This document shows positions 16,400-23,121 of a stretch of 23,121 nucleotides of DNA, in pieces. Source of the stretch: Candidatus Cloacimonadota bacterium (GTDB lineage Bacteria; Cloacimonadota; Cloacimonadia; Cloacimonadales; TCS61); NCBI GenBank assembly GCA_030638385.1, contig DAOWES010000116.1, forward strand, positions 1-23,121, read 5' to 3'. Under the pieces are notes generated by a model, which did no database searches, was not told where the DNA came from, and worked only from the letters and a program-made list of their open reading frames with translations. How positions within the stretch are numbered: position 1 is the first letter of the stretch; the number at the start of each line of letters is the position of its first letter. Made by a program: the position numbers and the translations under genes.

Positions 16400-17288
16400 A
16401 AACTCCTCCTATTGGCAATTTACTTATAATTGAATTATAATTAAGGCCAAATAATACGATAAATATTCCTAGCAACTGCAAATGAGATAATTGCTCCTGG
16501 AAAAAGATAAACGCCAGAATTGAAGCAATTATCGGTTTCAAAAAGAAAAACATCGATCCGGTTGCCGTGGGCACTTTTTTCAAACCTTCGAAAAAAGTCA
16601 AGTATGCCAAACCTGAGACAAAAAAGCCTAAGTATCCCAAGAAAATTAAATTATTAGGAGTTGGCTGAAACTCAATCTGGAATCCAAAAATGAATGAAAC
16701 CAAAAGCAAGATCACACTACCGATTAAGAAAGCAAAAGAGTTGGTAACCATGTTCCCGTATTGCTTAATATATTTTTTGGAAAGCACTGTATATAAACCA
16801 AATGTAATTGATGAAATGCATCCGAAAAGAATTCCTAAAAAGGGATCTTTTGCTGTTGAGCCTGAATTTGCTTCTGCACCAATAATGAGAATAACGCCAA
16901 TTAATCCAATAATCAATCCTATAATTTTTGAGAAACTCAGTTTTTCTTTCAAAATCATACTCGCAAAGATCGCCACAAAAATTGGATTTGCACTAATTAG
17001 AATAGCACTGATAGACGCTTCTCCATAGAAAATCGCCAGCTGTAAAAATAGCATGGAAATTGTTACATTTACAATTCCCGGAATAGAGAGCTTTCCAAAA
17101 TCCTGCCAGGAAAGCTTTAACTTGGTTTTCTTAATTTGATAAAGAGCAAAAGGCAGAATAAAAATCCCACCAAGCATAAATCGGTAAATCGTAACTGCAA
17201 ATGGCGAGATATTCGGGCCAATTAGTTTTCCTGTTACCTCTAACGTAGAGAACAAAAAAACCGTAATTAATAGATAAATATAACTCAT
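16377..17288 (-). CDS. EamA/DMT-superfamily permease
   Basis: 303 residues with about ten hydrophobic helices in two EamA repeats (about 1-137 and 150-290). The repeats have the typical ends ASMILKEKLSFSKIIGLIIGLIGVILII (109-136) and FIFFQEQLSHLQLLGIFIVLFGL (260-282), where a charged turn (KEKL, QEQL) precedes the last helix of each half. Members export or import small metabolites such as amino acids, nucleosides or organic acids. Its ATG shares one base with the sucCD stop (TAATG), so the two are translationally coupled. Ribosome site AGAGGA is present. Coupling to succinyl-CoA synthetase under a B12 riboswitch makes a carboxylate such as succinate, or a B12-related compound, possible cargo. 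This is inference only. Confidence 0.87.
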   Translation of the reverse strand: MSYIYLLITVFLFSTLEVTGKLIGPNISPFAVTIYRFMLGGIFILPFALYQIKKTKLKLSWQDFGKLSIPGIVNVTISMLFLQLAIFYGEASISAILISANPIFVAIFASMILKEKLSFSKIIGLIIGLIGVILIIGAEANSGSTAKDPFLGILFGCISSITFGLYTVLSKKYIKQYGNMVTNSFAFLIGSVILLLVSFIFGFQIEFQPTPNNLIFLGYLGFFVSGLAYLTFFEGLKKVPTATGSMFFFLKPIIASILAFIFFQEQLSHLQLLGIFIVLFGLNYNSIISKLPIGGVFAKTKKI

Positions 17289-19309
17289 TATTTCCTCTCA
17301 ATCTGATTGATGATTTTGTAGATATCAGAAGGTAATTCAGCAATATAGCATCCACTTTCTTTAAGAACTTTTTTCTTATATTCAATTGTAGATTTTTCAC
17401 CGCTGACAATTGCTCCGGCATGTCCCATTTTTGCACCTTTAGGCGCAGAATCTCCTGCAAAGAAAGCGATTACAGGTTTCTTTAATTTAGAATTCCGAAG
17501 ATACTCAGCCAATTTCTCCTCTTCGTCTCCTCCGCCGATTTCGCCAATATAGACAATATATTTACTCTCTTTTGAAGTGAGTAAATATTCTATTGTATCG
17601 AGAACCGAAGTCCCGGCAATTGGATCTCCACCCAATCCGATAGCTGTAGAAACTCCTTCAGTATTATTACTAATTTCATTAGATATTTCATAAAGAAGAG
17701 TACCGCTTTTAGACATAATTGCGACATTTCCTTTCTTCAATATTTTTCCGGGAATAATGCCAAGATTTGCCTCATTAACTCTAATCATTCCGGGACAATT
17801 AGGTCCGACAATTCTTGTGCCATGAAGCTTCGCAAAATTTATAATCTGCAGAGTATCATGAACCGGAACATGTTCGGTGATAATAATAATTAAGGGAATC
17901 CCAGCTTCGATCGCTTCAAAAGTAGCAGCCTTAACAAAGGGAGCAGGAACAAAAACAACGCTGGCATCAATATCGAATTTCTGCACAACATCATTCACCG
18001 AATTAAAAACAGGTAATCCATGAACTGTTTCTCCACCTTTTCCCGGAGTAACTCCTGCTTCTATTTTGGTTCCATATTCCAACATTTTTTTAGTATGATA
18101 AGCGCCATATTTCCCGGTAATACCTTGAACAATTACTTTTGAATTTTGAGAAATAAAGAAAGGAGATTCCTGTTTCTGAGACTGCTGAACAGCTTTTTTA
18201 GCAGCCTGTTCCATGCTATTGTAGGCAAAGATCCCACTCTCTTTTAACATTTTAATCGCAATTTCTGCGTTATTTCCCATCATTCGAATAATCATTGGAA
18301 CTGCATCATGATTCTTTGCCCTATATTCAATAATAGCTTCTGCTATTTGATCACAGAATGTGATTCCTCCAAAAATATTCACGAAAATACATTTAACTTT
18401 AGGAGATGAATTTAGTAGAGCTAAGGCATCAATGGTAATATCTTTACGAGCACCTCCGCCAAGATCCATAAAGTTTGCCGGAGAACCACCGAATTTTTTG
18501 ATCATATCCATCGAAGCCATCACAATTCCGGCACCGCAACCAATAATTCCTACATCCCCATCAAGTTCAACATAGTGGCTTCCAAATTGATTTGCGTTTT
18601 CATCAGGATTACTAAATTCAGCGGTTAATGCTTTTAATTCTGCAAACAATTCTTTTTGTCGGTATTTTGCTGAATCATCAATATCGAGAACACCGTCCAA
18701 AGCAATCAATTCATCTTCTTCATTAAAAACAAAAGGATTAATTTCAAGCAGAGTGGCATCTATCTCAAAGAATGTTTCACGGATTTGAATCGCAAATTTG
18801 ATAAAGTTTTCTAATCTTTTTTCATTAGAGAAAAATTCCGTTGTCTTTTCACGTAAATTTTGCGCAAATTTTTCAGTATCAAAAACAACTGCTAAAGTTA
18901 TTATTTTTTCAGGTTGGGTTGCTGAAACATTTTCAATATCAACTCCACCGCAAGGTGAAAAAACGATGGAAATGTTTTTAGAAGCTCGATTGATAAGCAT
19001 CGAAAAATAATATTCTTCGGTGAATGAGATAGTATCTTCCACCAAAATACCTACTGATGTTTCTTCTTTAAACTTCTGTCCAACAATCCATTGGCATGTT
19101 TCAGTAAAAGAGTTTTGCTCTTTAAGAAGCTTAACTAATCCGGCTTTTCCTCTACCTCCGGCTAAAACCTGACTCTTTACAACGACTGGAAATTTGAATG
19201 GGATTTTGCTCGAATCAAAAGATTCATTAGCTTTAAAAAGGTAATTGTCGGGAATTTTTATCCCCTTTTTTTGAAGGATTTGTTTTGCCTGGAACTCATG
19301 AAATTTCAT
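17288..19309 (-). CDS. sucCD: Single-chain succinyl-CoA synthetase (SucC-SucD fusion)
   Basis: 673 residues combining the two usual subunits in one chain. Residues 1-378 are SucC: MKFHEFQAKQILQKKGI start, ATP-grasp domain with KSQVLAGGRGKAG (45-57) and EINPFVF (189-195), then a CoA-ligase domain with GCGAGIVMASMD (257-268), NFMDLGGGARKD (279-290) and VNIFGG (310-315). Residues about 388-673 are SucD: VIVQGITGKYGAYH (392-405), GVTPGKGG (419-426), VGPNCPGMIRV (501-511), SKSGTLLYE (533-541), GLGGDPIAGTSVLD (558-571) and GHAGAIV with the phospho-histidine His630. All catalytic residues appear present. The enzyme interconverts succinyl-CoA and succinate with formation of ATP or GTP. The summed length equals the two separate subunits, and the short linker (about 375-388) shows no frameshift. 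It is the first gene after a cobalamin riboswitch and is coupled to a permease. Confidence 0.93.
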   Translation of the reverse strand: MKFHEFQAKQILQKKGIKIPDNYLFKANESFDSSKIPFKFPVVVKSQVLAGGRGKAGLVKLLKEQNSFTETCQWIVGQKFKEETSVGILVEDTISFTEEYYFSMLINRASKNISIVFSPCGGVDIENVSATQPEKIITLAVVFDTEKFAQNLREKTTEFFSNEKRLENFIKFAIQIRETFFEIDATLLEINPFVFNEEDELIALDGVLDIDDSAKYRQKELFAELKALTAEFSNPDENANQFGSHYVELDGDVGIIGCGAGIVMASMDMIKKFGGSPANFMDLGGGARKDITIDALALLNSSPKVKCIFVNIFGGITFCDQIAEAIIEYRAKNHDAVPMIIRMMGNNAEIAIKMLKESGIFAYNSMEQAAKKAVQQSQKQESPFFISQNSKVIVQGITGKYGAYHTKKMLEYGTKIEAGVTPGKGGETVHGLPVFNSVNDVVQKFDIDASVVFVPAPFVKAATFEAIEAGIPLIIIITEHVPVHDTLQIINFAKLHGTRIVGPNCPGMIRVNEANLGIIPGKILKKGNVAIMSKSGTLLYEISNEISNNTEGVSTAIGLGGDPIAGTSVLDTIEYLLTSKESKYIVYIGEIGGGDEEEKLAEYLRNSKLKKPVIAFFAGDSAPKGAKMGHAGAIVSGEKSTIEYKKKVLKESGCYIAELPSDIYKIINQIERK

Positions 19310-19344
19310 TTTTTTCTCCTTAATTCTGTTATTTCATTAAGAAG
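19310..19344 (-). promoter_or_regulatory. Hairpin masking the sucCD ribosome binding site
   Basis: On the minus strand the ribosome site is AGGAG (19320-19316), six bases before the ATG. UUAAGGAG (19323-19316) can pair with CUUCUUAA (19344-19337) over eight bases with one G-U pair and a 13-base loop. This would hide the site. A second possible helix upstream pairs 19387-19393 with 19359-19365. Together they look like the expression platform of the riboswitch acting on translation. Confidence 0.55.
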
Positions 19345-19433
19345 GGTATGATTAACCAATTGTGGCATTATTATTCATTATAGCTACCACAACGTTACTC
19401 ACTTTCCCTCCGAAAGCAGTGCACGTTCAGACT

Positions 19434-19607
19434 TTTTGTCTGAAATAACTCCTGGCATGTTTCCTGGCTTAAAGCTACCTACTCAGTCTCCTTCCCATTC
19501 GAAAATTCCGAATAGTGGTTATTGACCTTTCGTTCTTTTTACAGTAGCGGGGGCTGCTCCGGACTCTCACCGGATTCCATCTTAGCATTTGCTCACACAA
19601 ATGAACC
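19434..19607 (-). promoter_or_regulatory. Cobalamin (B12) riboswitch
   Basis: Read on the minus strand, the class hallmarks occur in order: GGTT (19607), GGAATCCGGTGAGAGTCCGG (from about 19580), AGCAGCCCCCGCTACTGTAA (next, around 19541-19560), GAAAGG, CCACT (about 19517), GGGAAGG (about 19495) and the B12 box AAGCCAGGAAACATGCC (19470-19454). A 7-base hairpin (TTCAGAC/GTCTGAA, 19444-19426) follows the core, where the regulatory stem usually sits. The leader runs another 120 bases to sucCD. In this class, ligand binding usually lowers expression of the downstream gene. A weak TTGACG at 19649-19644 could be its -35 box, but the -10 is poor. Confidence 0.93.
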
Positions 19608-19835
19608 AAAATTATGAAGGTAAAAAATAATGGCTGATTTTATCGTCAACTATTATTAATCGGCGATAAAATTCAAAATCAATGTAAAAATTAAGAAAAG
19701 GCAGTCGCCAATTTCCCTCAATTAAATTGCCTTTAACAAAACAAAACGTTAATTATTAATCAAATGGAGAAAATATTGTTACAGATAAACCGCAAATAAA
19801 CTTTACTTGATAATTATCTTTTATAATTTTGAAAA
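19608..19835. other. Divergent promoter region between riboswitch and nucleotidyltransferase
   Basis: No gene. An inverted repeat ATTTTATCG (19637-19645) and CGATAAAAT (19664-19672) lies upstream of the riboswitch. For the plus-strand gene, TATAAT (19822-19827) ends only eight bases before the ATG at 19836. If used as a -10 box it would give a nearly leaderless mRNA, which fits the lack of a ribosome site. The -35 match is weak. Confidence 0.35.
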
Positions 19836-21113
19836 ATGGAAAAAGCAAAAATTGAAATAATTGAACAAAAAATAGCAAAAGCTATTACAAACACAGAATT
19901 TGCCGAGCATGTGTATATAGTTGGCGGCTATATTCGCGACACAATATTGGAGCGTCCGACCAATGATATAGATCTGGTAGTATCATTGCCGGATGGCGGA
20001 ATTAGATTAGCCCACTTTCTTTATGAAAAAAAGGTCTCGTCATATCCGGTAACATTTGCACGTTTTGGAACAGCACTTATAGAAATAGATAACTTCAAAA
20101 TAGAATTGGTAATGACTCGCAGAGAGTTTTATGAAGCCGGCAATCGCAAACCAAACGTGGAATCGGGAAGCATATACGAAGATGCCATTAGAAGAGATTT
20201 CACCATAAATGCTTTGTACCGAAAAGTTGCCACTACAACTATTTTGGATATTACTAAACTTGGTTTTTCCGATATAAACGCTAAAATTATTCGTACCACC
20301 AATGATCCGAATTTGGTTTATGCGGAAGATCCACTCCGTATGCTCCGAGCAATAAGATTTTCTGCTCAGATAGGATTTACAATCGAGCCCAACACTAGAC
20401 AGGGAATAGCTAATAATTGTTCTAAATTGCAAACTATTTCTTGGGAAAGAAGACGCGATGAGCTTTCTAAAATGTTACTTTCGAATAATCCCAAGCAAGC
20501 TTTGTGTGATCTGAAAAATTTGAATTTATTAGAGTATATTATTCCGGAAATTATACCTTTGAATACGCAAAAATATAACGATGAATATTCTTGGTGGGAT
20601 ATCTCATTAAATGCGGTTAATCTATCCTCTCCAAACGCAGAGCTTCGTTTTGCTACTCTTTTACATCATATCAGTACAGAAGTGAGCCAAAAAATTCTCT
20701 TACGCCTGAAATTCCCCAACTCTTTTTGCCAAAAGATAGCTTTCCTCATCGAAAAACAACACGCTTTTGAAAATATAAACATCTCTCTGCTCTCCGATAA
20801 AGATATTCGCTTTTTCGTGTTTGAAGTAAATGATAATTTAGAGCTGCTTTTACAGTTATTTCATATCATTAATATTGCCAAACCTCAGGCGAACCAAACC
20901 CTAATTTCTGAACTGCGAAAAAGAATAGCTAACACCTATTTGCCAAAATCCGCTTTTCCTATAAATGGCAACGATATCATGAAATATCTCAACGTTAAAT
21001 CGGGTAAAAAAATTGGTTTTTATTTGGATAAAGCTTACAAAATCTGGCTGGAATATCCTGATTGGGATAAAAAGATGATTATGCAAAAATTGGAAAAAAC
21101 AAGCATCAACTAA
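19836..21113 (+). CDS. cca: CCA-adding-type tRNA nucleotidyltransferase
   Basis: 425 residues of the bacterial class II tRNA nucleotidyltransferase/poly(A) polymerase family, which adds or repairs the 3' CCA of tRNA. Motifs in order: GGYIRD (30-35), metal-binding DID (44-46) in NDIDLVV, RRDFTINALY (119-128), AEDPLRMLRAIRF (163-175) and SWERRRDEL (202-210). The part after residue 240 is helical and lacks a clear HD phosphohydrolase signature. The family cannot be divided safely into CCA-, CC-, A-adding enzymes or poly(A) polymerase from motifs alone; CCA-adding is the default. No ribosome site is seen before the ATG; see the note on a close -10-like box. It stands apart from the following deaminase gene by about 98 bases with a weak hairpin between. 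Confidence 0.87.
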   Translation: MEKAKIEIIEQKIAKAITNTEFAEHVYIVGGYIRDTILERPTNDIDLVVSLPDGGIRLAHFLYEKKVSSYPVTFARFGTALIEIDNFKIELVMTRREFYEAGNRKPNVESGSIYEDAIRRDFTINALYRKVATTTILDITKLGFSDINAKIIRTTNDPNLVYAEDPLRMLRAIRFSAQIGFTIEPNTRQGIANNCSKLQTISWERRRDELSKMLLSNNPKQALCDLKNLNLLEYIIPEIIPLNTQKYNDEYSWWDISLNAVNLSSPNAELRFATLLHHISTEVSQKILLRLKFPNSFCQKIAFLIEKQHAFENINISLLSDKDIRFFVFEVNDNLELLLQLFHIINIAKPQANQTLISELRKRIANTYLPKSAFPINGNDIMKYLNVKSGKKIGFYLDKAYKIWLEYPDWDKKMIMQKLEKTSIN

Positions 21114-21115
21114 TC

Positions 21116-21140
21116 AAGCATTTTGAATATATGCTTTTCT
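21116..21140 (+). terminator. Weak terminator-like hairpin
   Basis: AAGCAT (21116-21121) pairs with ATGCTT (21131-21136), followed by TTTTCT. It is AT-rich and short, so termination would be inefficient. Confidence 0.3.
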
Positions 21141-21211
21141 AATAAATTTGAAACTTAGATTGCACATTTTTATTTATTTTTTTGGAAATGAATTCATATA
21201 GGAGGCATCTT

Positions 21212-22597
21212 GTGAAAATACTTATAGATAATCCATTGCGTGTAGTAACGATGAATGAAAATCGAGATGAGTGGGTCGGCGGGCATATTCTTATCGAGAA
21301 AGATAAAATTATTTCTTTGGGAACAGAGAGGCTTTCCGGCGATTTTGATAAAGTAATTGATGCTTCTCAAATGGTTATTTTGCCGGGATTTATCAACACA
21401 CATCATCACCTCTTCCAATCTCTAACCAGAAATATTCCTTTAATGCAAGATGAGAAATTGTTTCCCTGGCTTATTCACCACTATGAAATATGGCGAGAAA
21501 TTGATGATGAAGCAATTGCAATAAGTACCAAAACCGGTCTATTGGAGATGATGCTTTCTGGAGTAACTTGCAGTTCAGACCACCTATATCTTTTCCCAAA
21601 TAACTGCAATAATGAACTTATCGATATCGAGATTGAAGCAGCTAAAGAGCTGGGAATTCGTTTCCAACCAACCCGAGGTTCAATGTCATTGAGTAAAAAA
21701 GATGGAGGTCTGCCACCTGATGACGTAGTGCAAAAAGAAGCTGAGATAATGGAAGATTGTAAGCGTCTGGTAGAGAAATATCACGATCCGAAGCCCGGAG
21801 CAATGGTAAGAATTTCGCTTGCACCATGTTCTCCCTTCTCGGTTACGCCAAAATTGATGAAGCAAACAGCTGAATTTGCCAAAAAACATAACCTGATGTT
21901 CCATACTCATTTGGCCGAAACAATTGACGAAGAGAACTTTTGTATTGAAAAAATGGGAACTCGTCCCGCTGCTTTTCTCAAGTCAGTGGGGTGGATAGAT
22001 GGAAATTCCTGGGTAGCTCACGCAGTTCATCTTTCCGACGAAGAGATCGCTCAGATGGGAGCTTGTAACATGGGGATAAGTCACTGTCCTTCCTCCAATA
22101 TGCGTTTGGGTAGTGGCATTGCTCGCATTAAAGAGATGTTAGAAGCTGGTGTAGCTGTTAGCTTGGCCGTTGATGGTTCTGCTTCCAACGATTCCTCAAA
22201 TATGCTGGCTGAATTACGCCAAGCAATGTTATTAAGTAGATTACGTGAGCCTAAATATTGGCTAACCGCTCGTGATGTAATAGCTATGGCAACTCGTGGT
22301 GGAGCAGCAGCTTTGGGGCGTGATGATATTGGAATACTGGAAATTGGGAAACAAGCAGACCTTGCAATGTTTGGCATAAATTATTTGGAATATGCCGGTT
22401 CTGAAACAGATCCTGTGGCAGCACTTATCTTCACCCAGCGAATGCGTCCGATTGATTATTTAATGATAAACGGAATTTTGCAGATTGAAAAAGGAAATCC
22501 CAAATTTAATCAGGAAGAACTTCGAATCAAACATAATAAAATCAGTAAAATATTGGTTGAAAAAGCGACTAAAAATAGTGGTTTGAAATTCGTTTAA
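21212..22597 (+). CDS. 8-oxoguanine deaminase-like amidohydrolase (TRZ/ATZ family)
   Basis: 461 residues from GTG 21212, chosen because AGGAGG (21200-21205) precedes it by six bases. The longer open frame from 21182 has its ribosome site inside the coding part. It is a zinc/iron-type amidohydrolase. Metal-binding THHH (63-66) is followed by FQSLTRNIPLMQDEKLFPWL (68-87), a stretch I associate with 8-oxoguanine deaminase. Then come SSDHLYLFP (121-129), RGSMS (155-159), HTHLAE (231-236, catalytic Glu236), WVAHAVHLS (267-275) and VDGSASND (320-327, metal-binding Asp321). The likely reaction is hydrolytic deamination of 8-oxoguanine or a related purine/triazine base in the cytoplasm. Relatives include hydroxyatrazine hydrolases and SsnA, so the exact base is not fixed. 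No purine-pathway gene is adjacent. Confidence 0.85.
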   Translation: MKILIDNPLRVVTMNENRDEWVGGHILIEKDKIISLGTERLSGDFDKVIDASQMVILPGFINTHHHLFQSLTRNIPLMQDEKLFPWLIHHYEIWREIDDEAIAISTKTGLLEMMLSGVTCSSDHLYLFPNNCNNELIDIEIEAAKELGIRFQPTRGSMSLSKKDGGLPPDDVVQKEAEIMEDCKRLVEKYHDPKPGAMVRISLAPCSPFSVTPKLMKQTAEFAKKHNLMFHTHLAETIDEENFCIEKMGTRPAAFLKSVGWIDGNSWVAHAVHLSDEEIAQMGACNMGISHCPSSNMRLGSGIARIKEMLEAGVAVSLAVDGSASNDSSNMLAELRQAMLLSRLREPKYWLTARDVIAMATRGGAAALGRDDIGILEIGKQADLAMFGINYLEYAGSETDPVAALIFTQRMRPIDYLMINGILQIEKGNPKFNQEELRIKHNKISKILVEKATKNSGLKFV

Positions 22598-22692
22598 ATT
22601 TAATAGGCAAAAAATAAAATTAAACAATTATACCGTAATGCAAAATATAATTTAAAATATACGTATTTATAATAAAAAAAGGGGTTATTATT

Positions 22693-23025
22693 ATGTTTAA
22701 TAAAGATCAGATTGTAGCTAAAGTGTTAAAAGCTATTGCAAATCATTTTGTACAAGATTATGGGACATTATCAAATTTTAAGATCGATAGCAATGCGAAA
22801 AGTTTGAGTATTACTTTGATGTTAAATGGGGAACTAAACGAAGTTTGTATTCAACTATTTCATTATGAGATAATTTTTGAAGGAGAAAAATCTTTTTTGC
22901 GATTCAAAAGTATTCACACTTCACGACAATGGTTAAATATGTTATATCAAAATAAATTTAAGGGAAAAGATATAAAATTTGAGATCCCATCGAATTTAGT
23001 AAAACCATTAAAGATGTTTATTTAA
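22693..23025 (+). CDS. Conserved-looking small protein of unknown function
   Basis: 110 residues, not recognised. It starts at ATG 22693 with AAGGGG at 22679-22684 and ends just before a strong terminator, so it is a real transcript end. The protein is soluble: an N-terminal helix (MFNKDQIVAKVLKAIANHFV), then beta strands (KSLSITLMLNG, EVCIQLFHYEIIFEG, SFLRFKSIHT), a helix (SRQWLNMLYQNKF) and a last strand (DIKFEIP). The compact alpha-beta order suggests a single small domain. It has no signal peptide or membrane helix. It follows the deaminase gene by 95 AT-rich bases and may have its own promoter there. Confidence 0.7.
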   Translation: MFNKDQIVAKVLKAIANHFVQDYGTLSNFKIDSNAKSLSITLMLNGELNEVCIQLFHYEIIFEGEKSFLRFKSIHTSRQWLNMLYQNKFKGKDIKFEIPSNLVKPLKMFI

Positions 23026-23035
23026 TCTCTAAAAT

Positions 23036-23069
23036 AAAAAAGGCCAAGCGATTGCTTGGCCTTTTTTTT
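23036..23069. terminator. Strong bidirectional intrinsic terminator
   Basis: AGGCCAAGC (23041-23049) and GCTTGGCCT (23054-23062) form nine perfect pairs with a four-base loop. Eight T follow on the plus strand and an A tract precedes (T tract on the minus strand). It ends the 110-residue gene and the converging minus-strand gene. Confidence 0.95.
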
Positions 23070-23077
23070 GCTAAAGA

Positions 23078-23121
23078 TTATTTTCTTCTAATTCTTTCCC
23101 AATTGGAAAAATCATCTATAA
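23078..23121 (-). CDS. 3' end of a minus-strand gene cut by the window edge
   Basis: The minus strand reads IDDFSNWERIRRK and then TAA (23080-23078), nine bases before the bidirectional terminator. The aromatic and charged ending and the well-placed terminator make a real C-terminus likely. Only 13-14 codons are visible, so no product can be named. Confidence 0.5.
   Translation of the reverse strand, partial: IDDFSNWERIRRK

Noticed and set aside
16690..17028. 112-codon plus-strand open frame
   Set aside because: Shadow of the EamA permease gene on the opposite strand.
20040..20432. 130-codon minus-strand open frame
   Set aside because: Antisense shadow of the tRNA nucleotidyltransferase, which has clear catalytic motifs.

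Overview
The window is AT-rich, gene-dense bacterial DNA with Shine-Dalgarno-led genes, frequent TAATG/ATGA-type overlaps and some GTG/TTG starts. No gene fixes the taxon. A Gram-negative anaerobe of the FCB/Cloacimonadota type is my best guess, based on the lipoprotein, the low-GC style, the single-chain succinyl-CoA synthetase and the B12 link. That is inference, not shown by the sequence.

Layout. (1) 47-7064, plus strand: a surface-polymer locus with an MsbA-type ABC exporter, four different CDP-glycerol glycerophosphotransferase-family proteins and one LicD-family protein, split by a terminator at 4722-4772. Together they look like machinery that makes and exports a phosphodiester-linked (teichoic-acid-like or phospho-decorated) glycan. 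(2) 7225-9340: a small thiS gene on the minus strand, maf, tRNA-Ala(GGC) on the minus strand, and long gene-poor spacers holding hairpins and degenerate intergenic repeats. (3) 9341-13231, plus: a heterodimeric CydDC-like ABC exporter pair (overlapping genes) followed by a DUF454/YbaN membrane protein. (4) 13232-15296: a lipoprotein of unknown function flanked by two near-identical direct repeats, each centred on a 28-nt palindrome. (5) 19607-15297, minus: a cobalamin riboswitch, then a four-gene operon: a single-chain SucC-SucD succinyl-CoA synthetase, an EamA/DMT permease, a 65-residue unknown protein and a YitT-family membrane protein, ending at an intrinsic terminator. (6) 19836-23025, plus: a CCA-adding-type tRNA nucleotidyltransferase, an 8-oxoguanine-deaminase-like amidohydrolase and a 110-residue unknown protein, closed by a strong terminator that also serves a gene entering from the right edge on the minus strand.

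The most interesting unit is (5). A B12 riboswitch is normally found before B12 uptake, B12 synthesis or B12-independent isozymes. Here it precedes succinyl-CoA synthetase and two transporters. Succinyl-CoA is the substrate/product of B12-dependent methylmalonyl-CoA mutase, so a B12-sensing switch between succinate and propionate metabolism is a reasonable, testable reading. The leader also has a hairpin that would mask the sucCD ribosome binding site.
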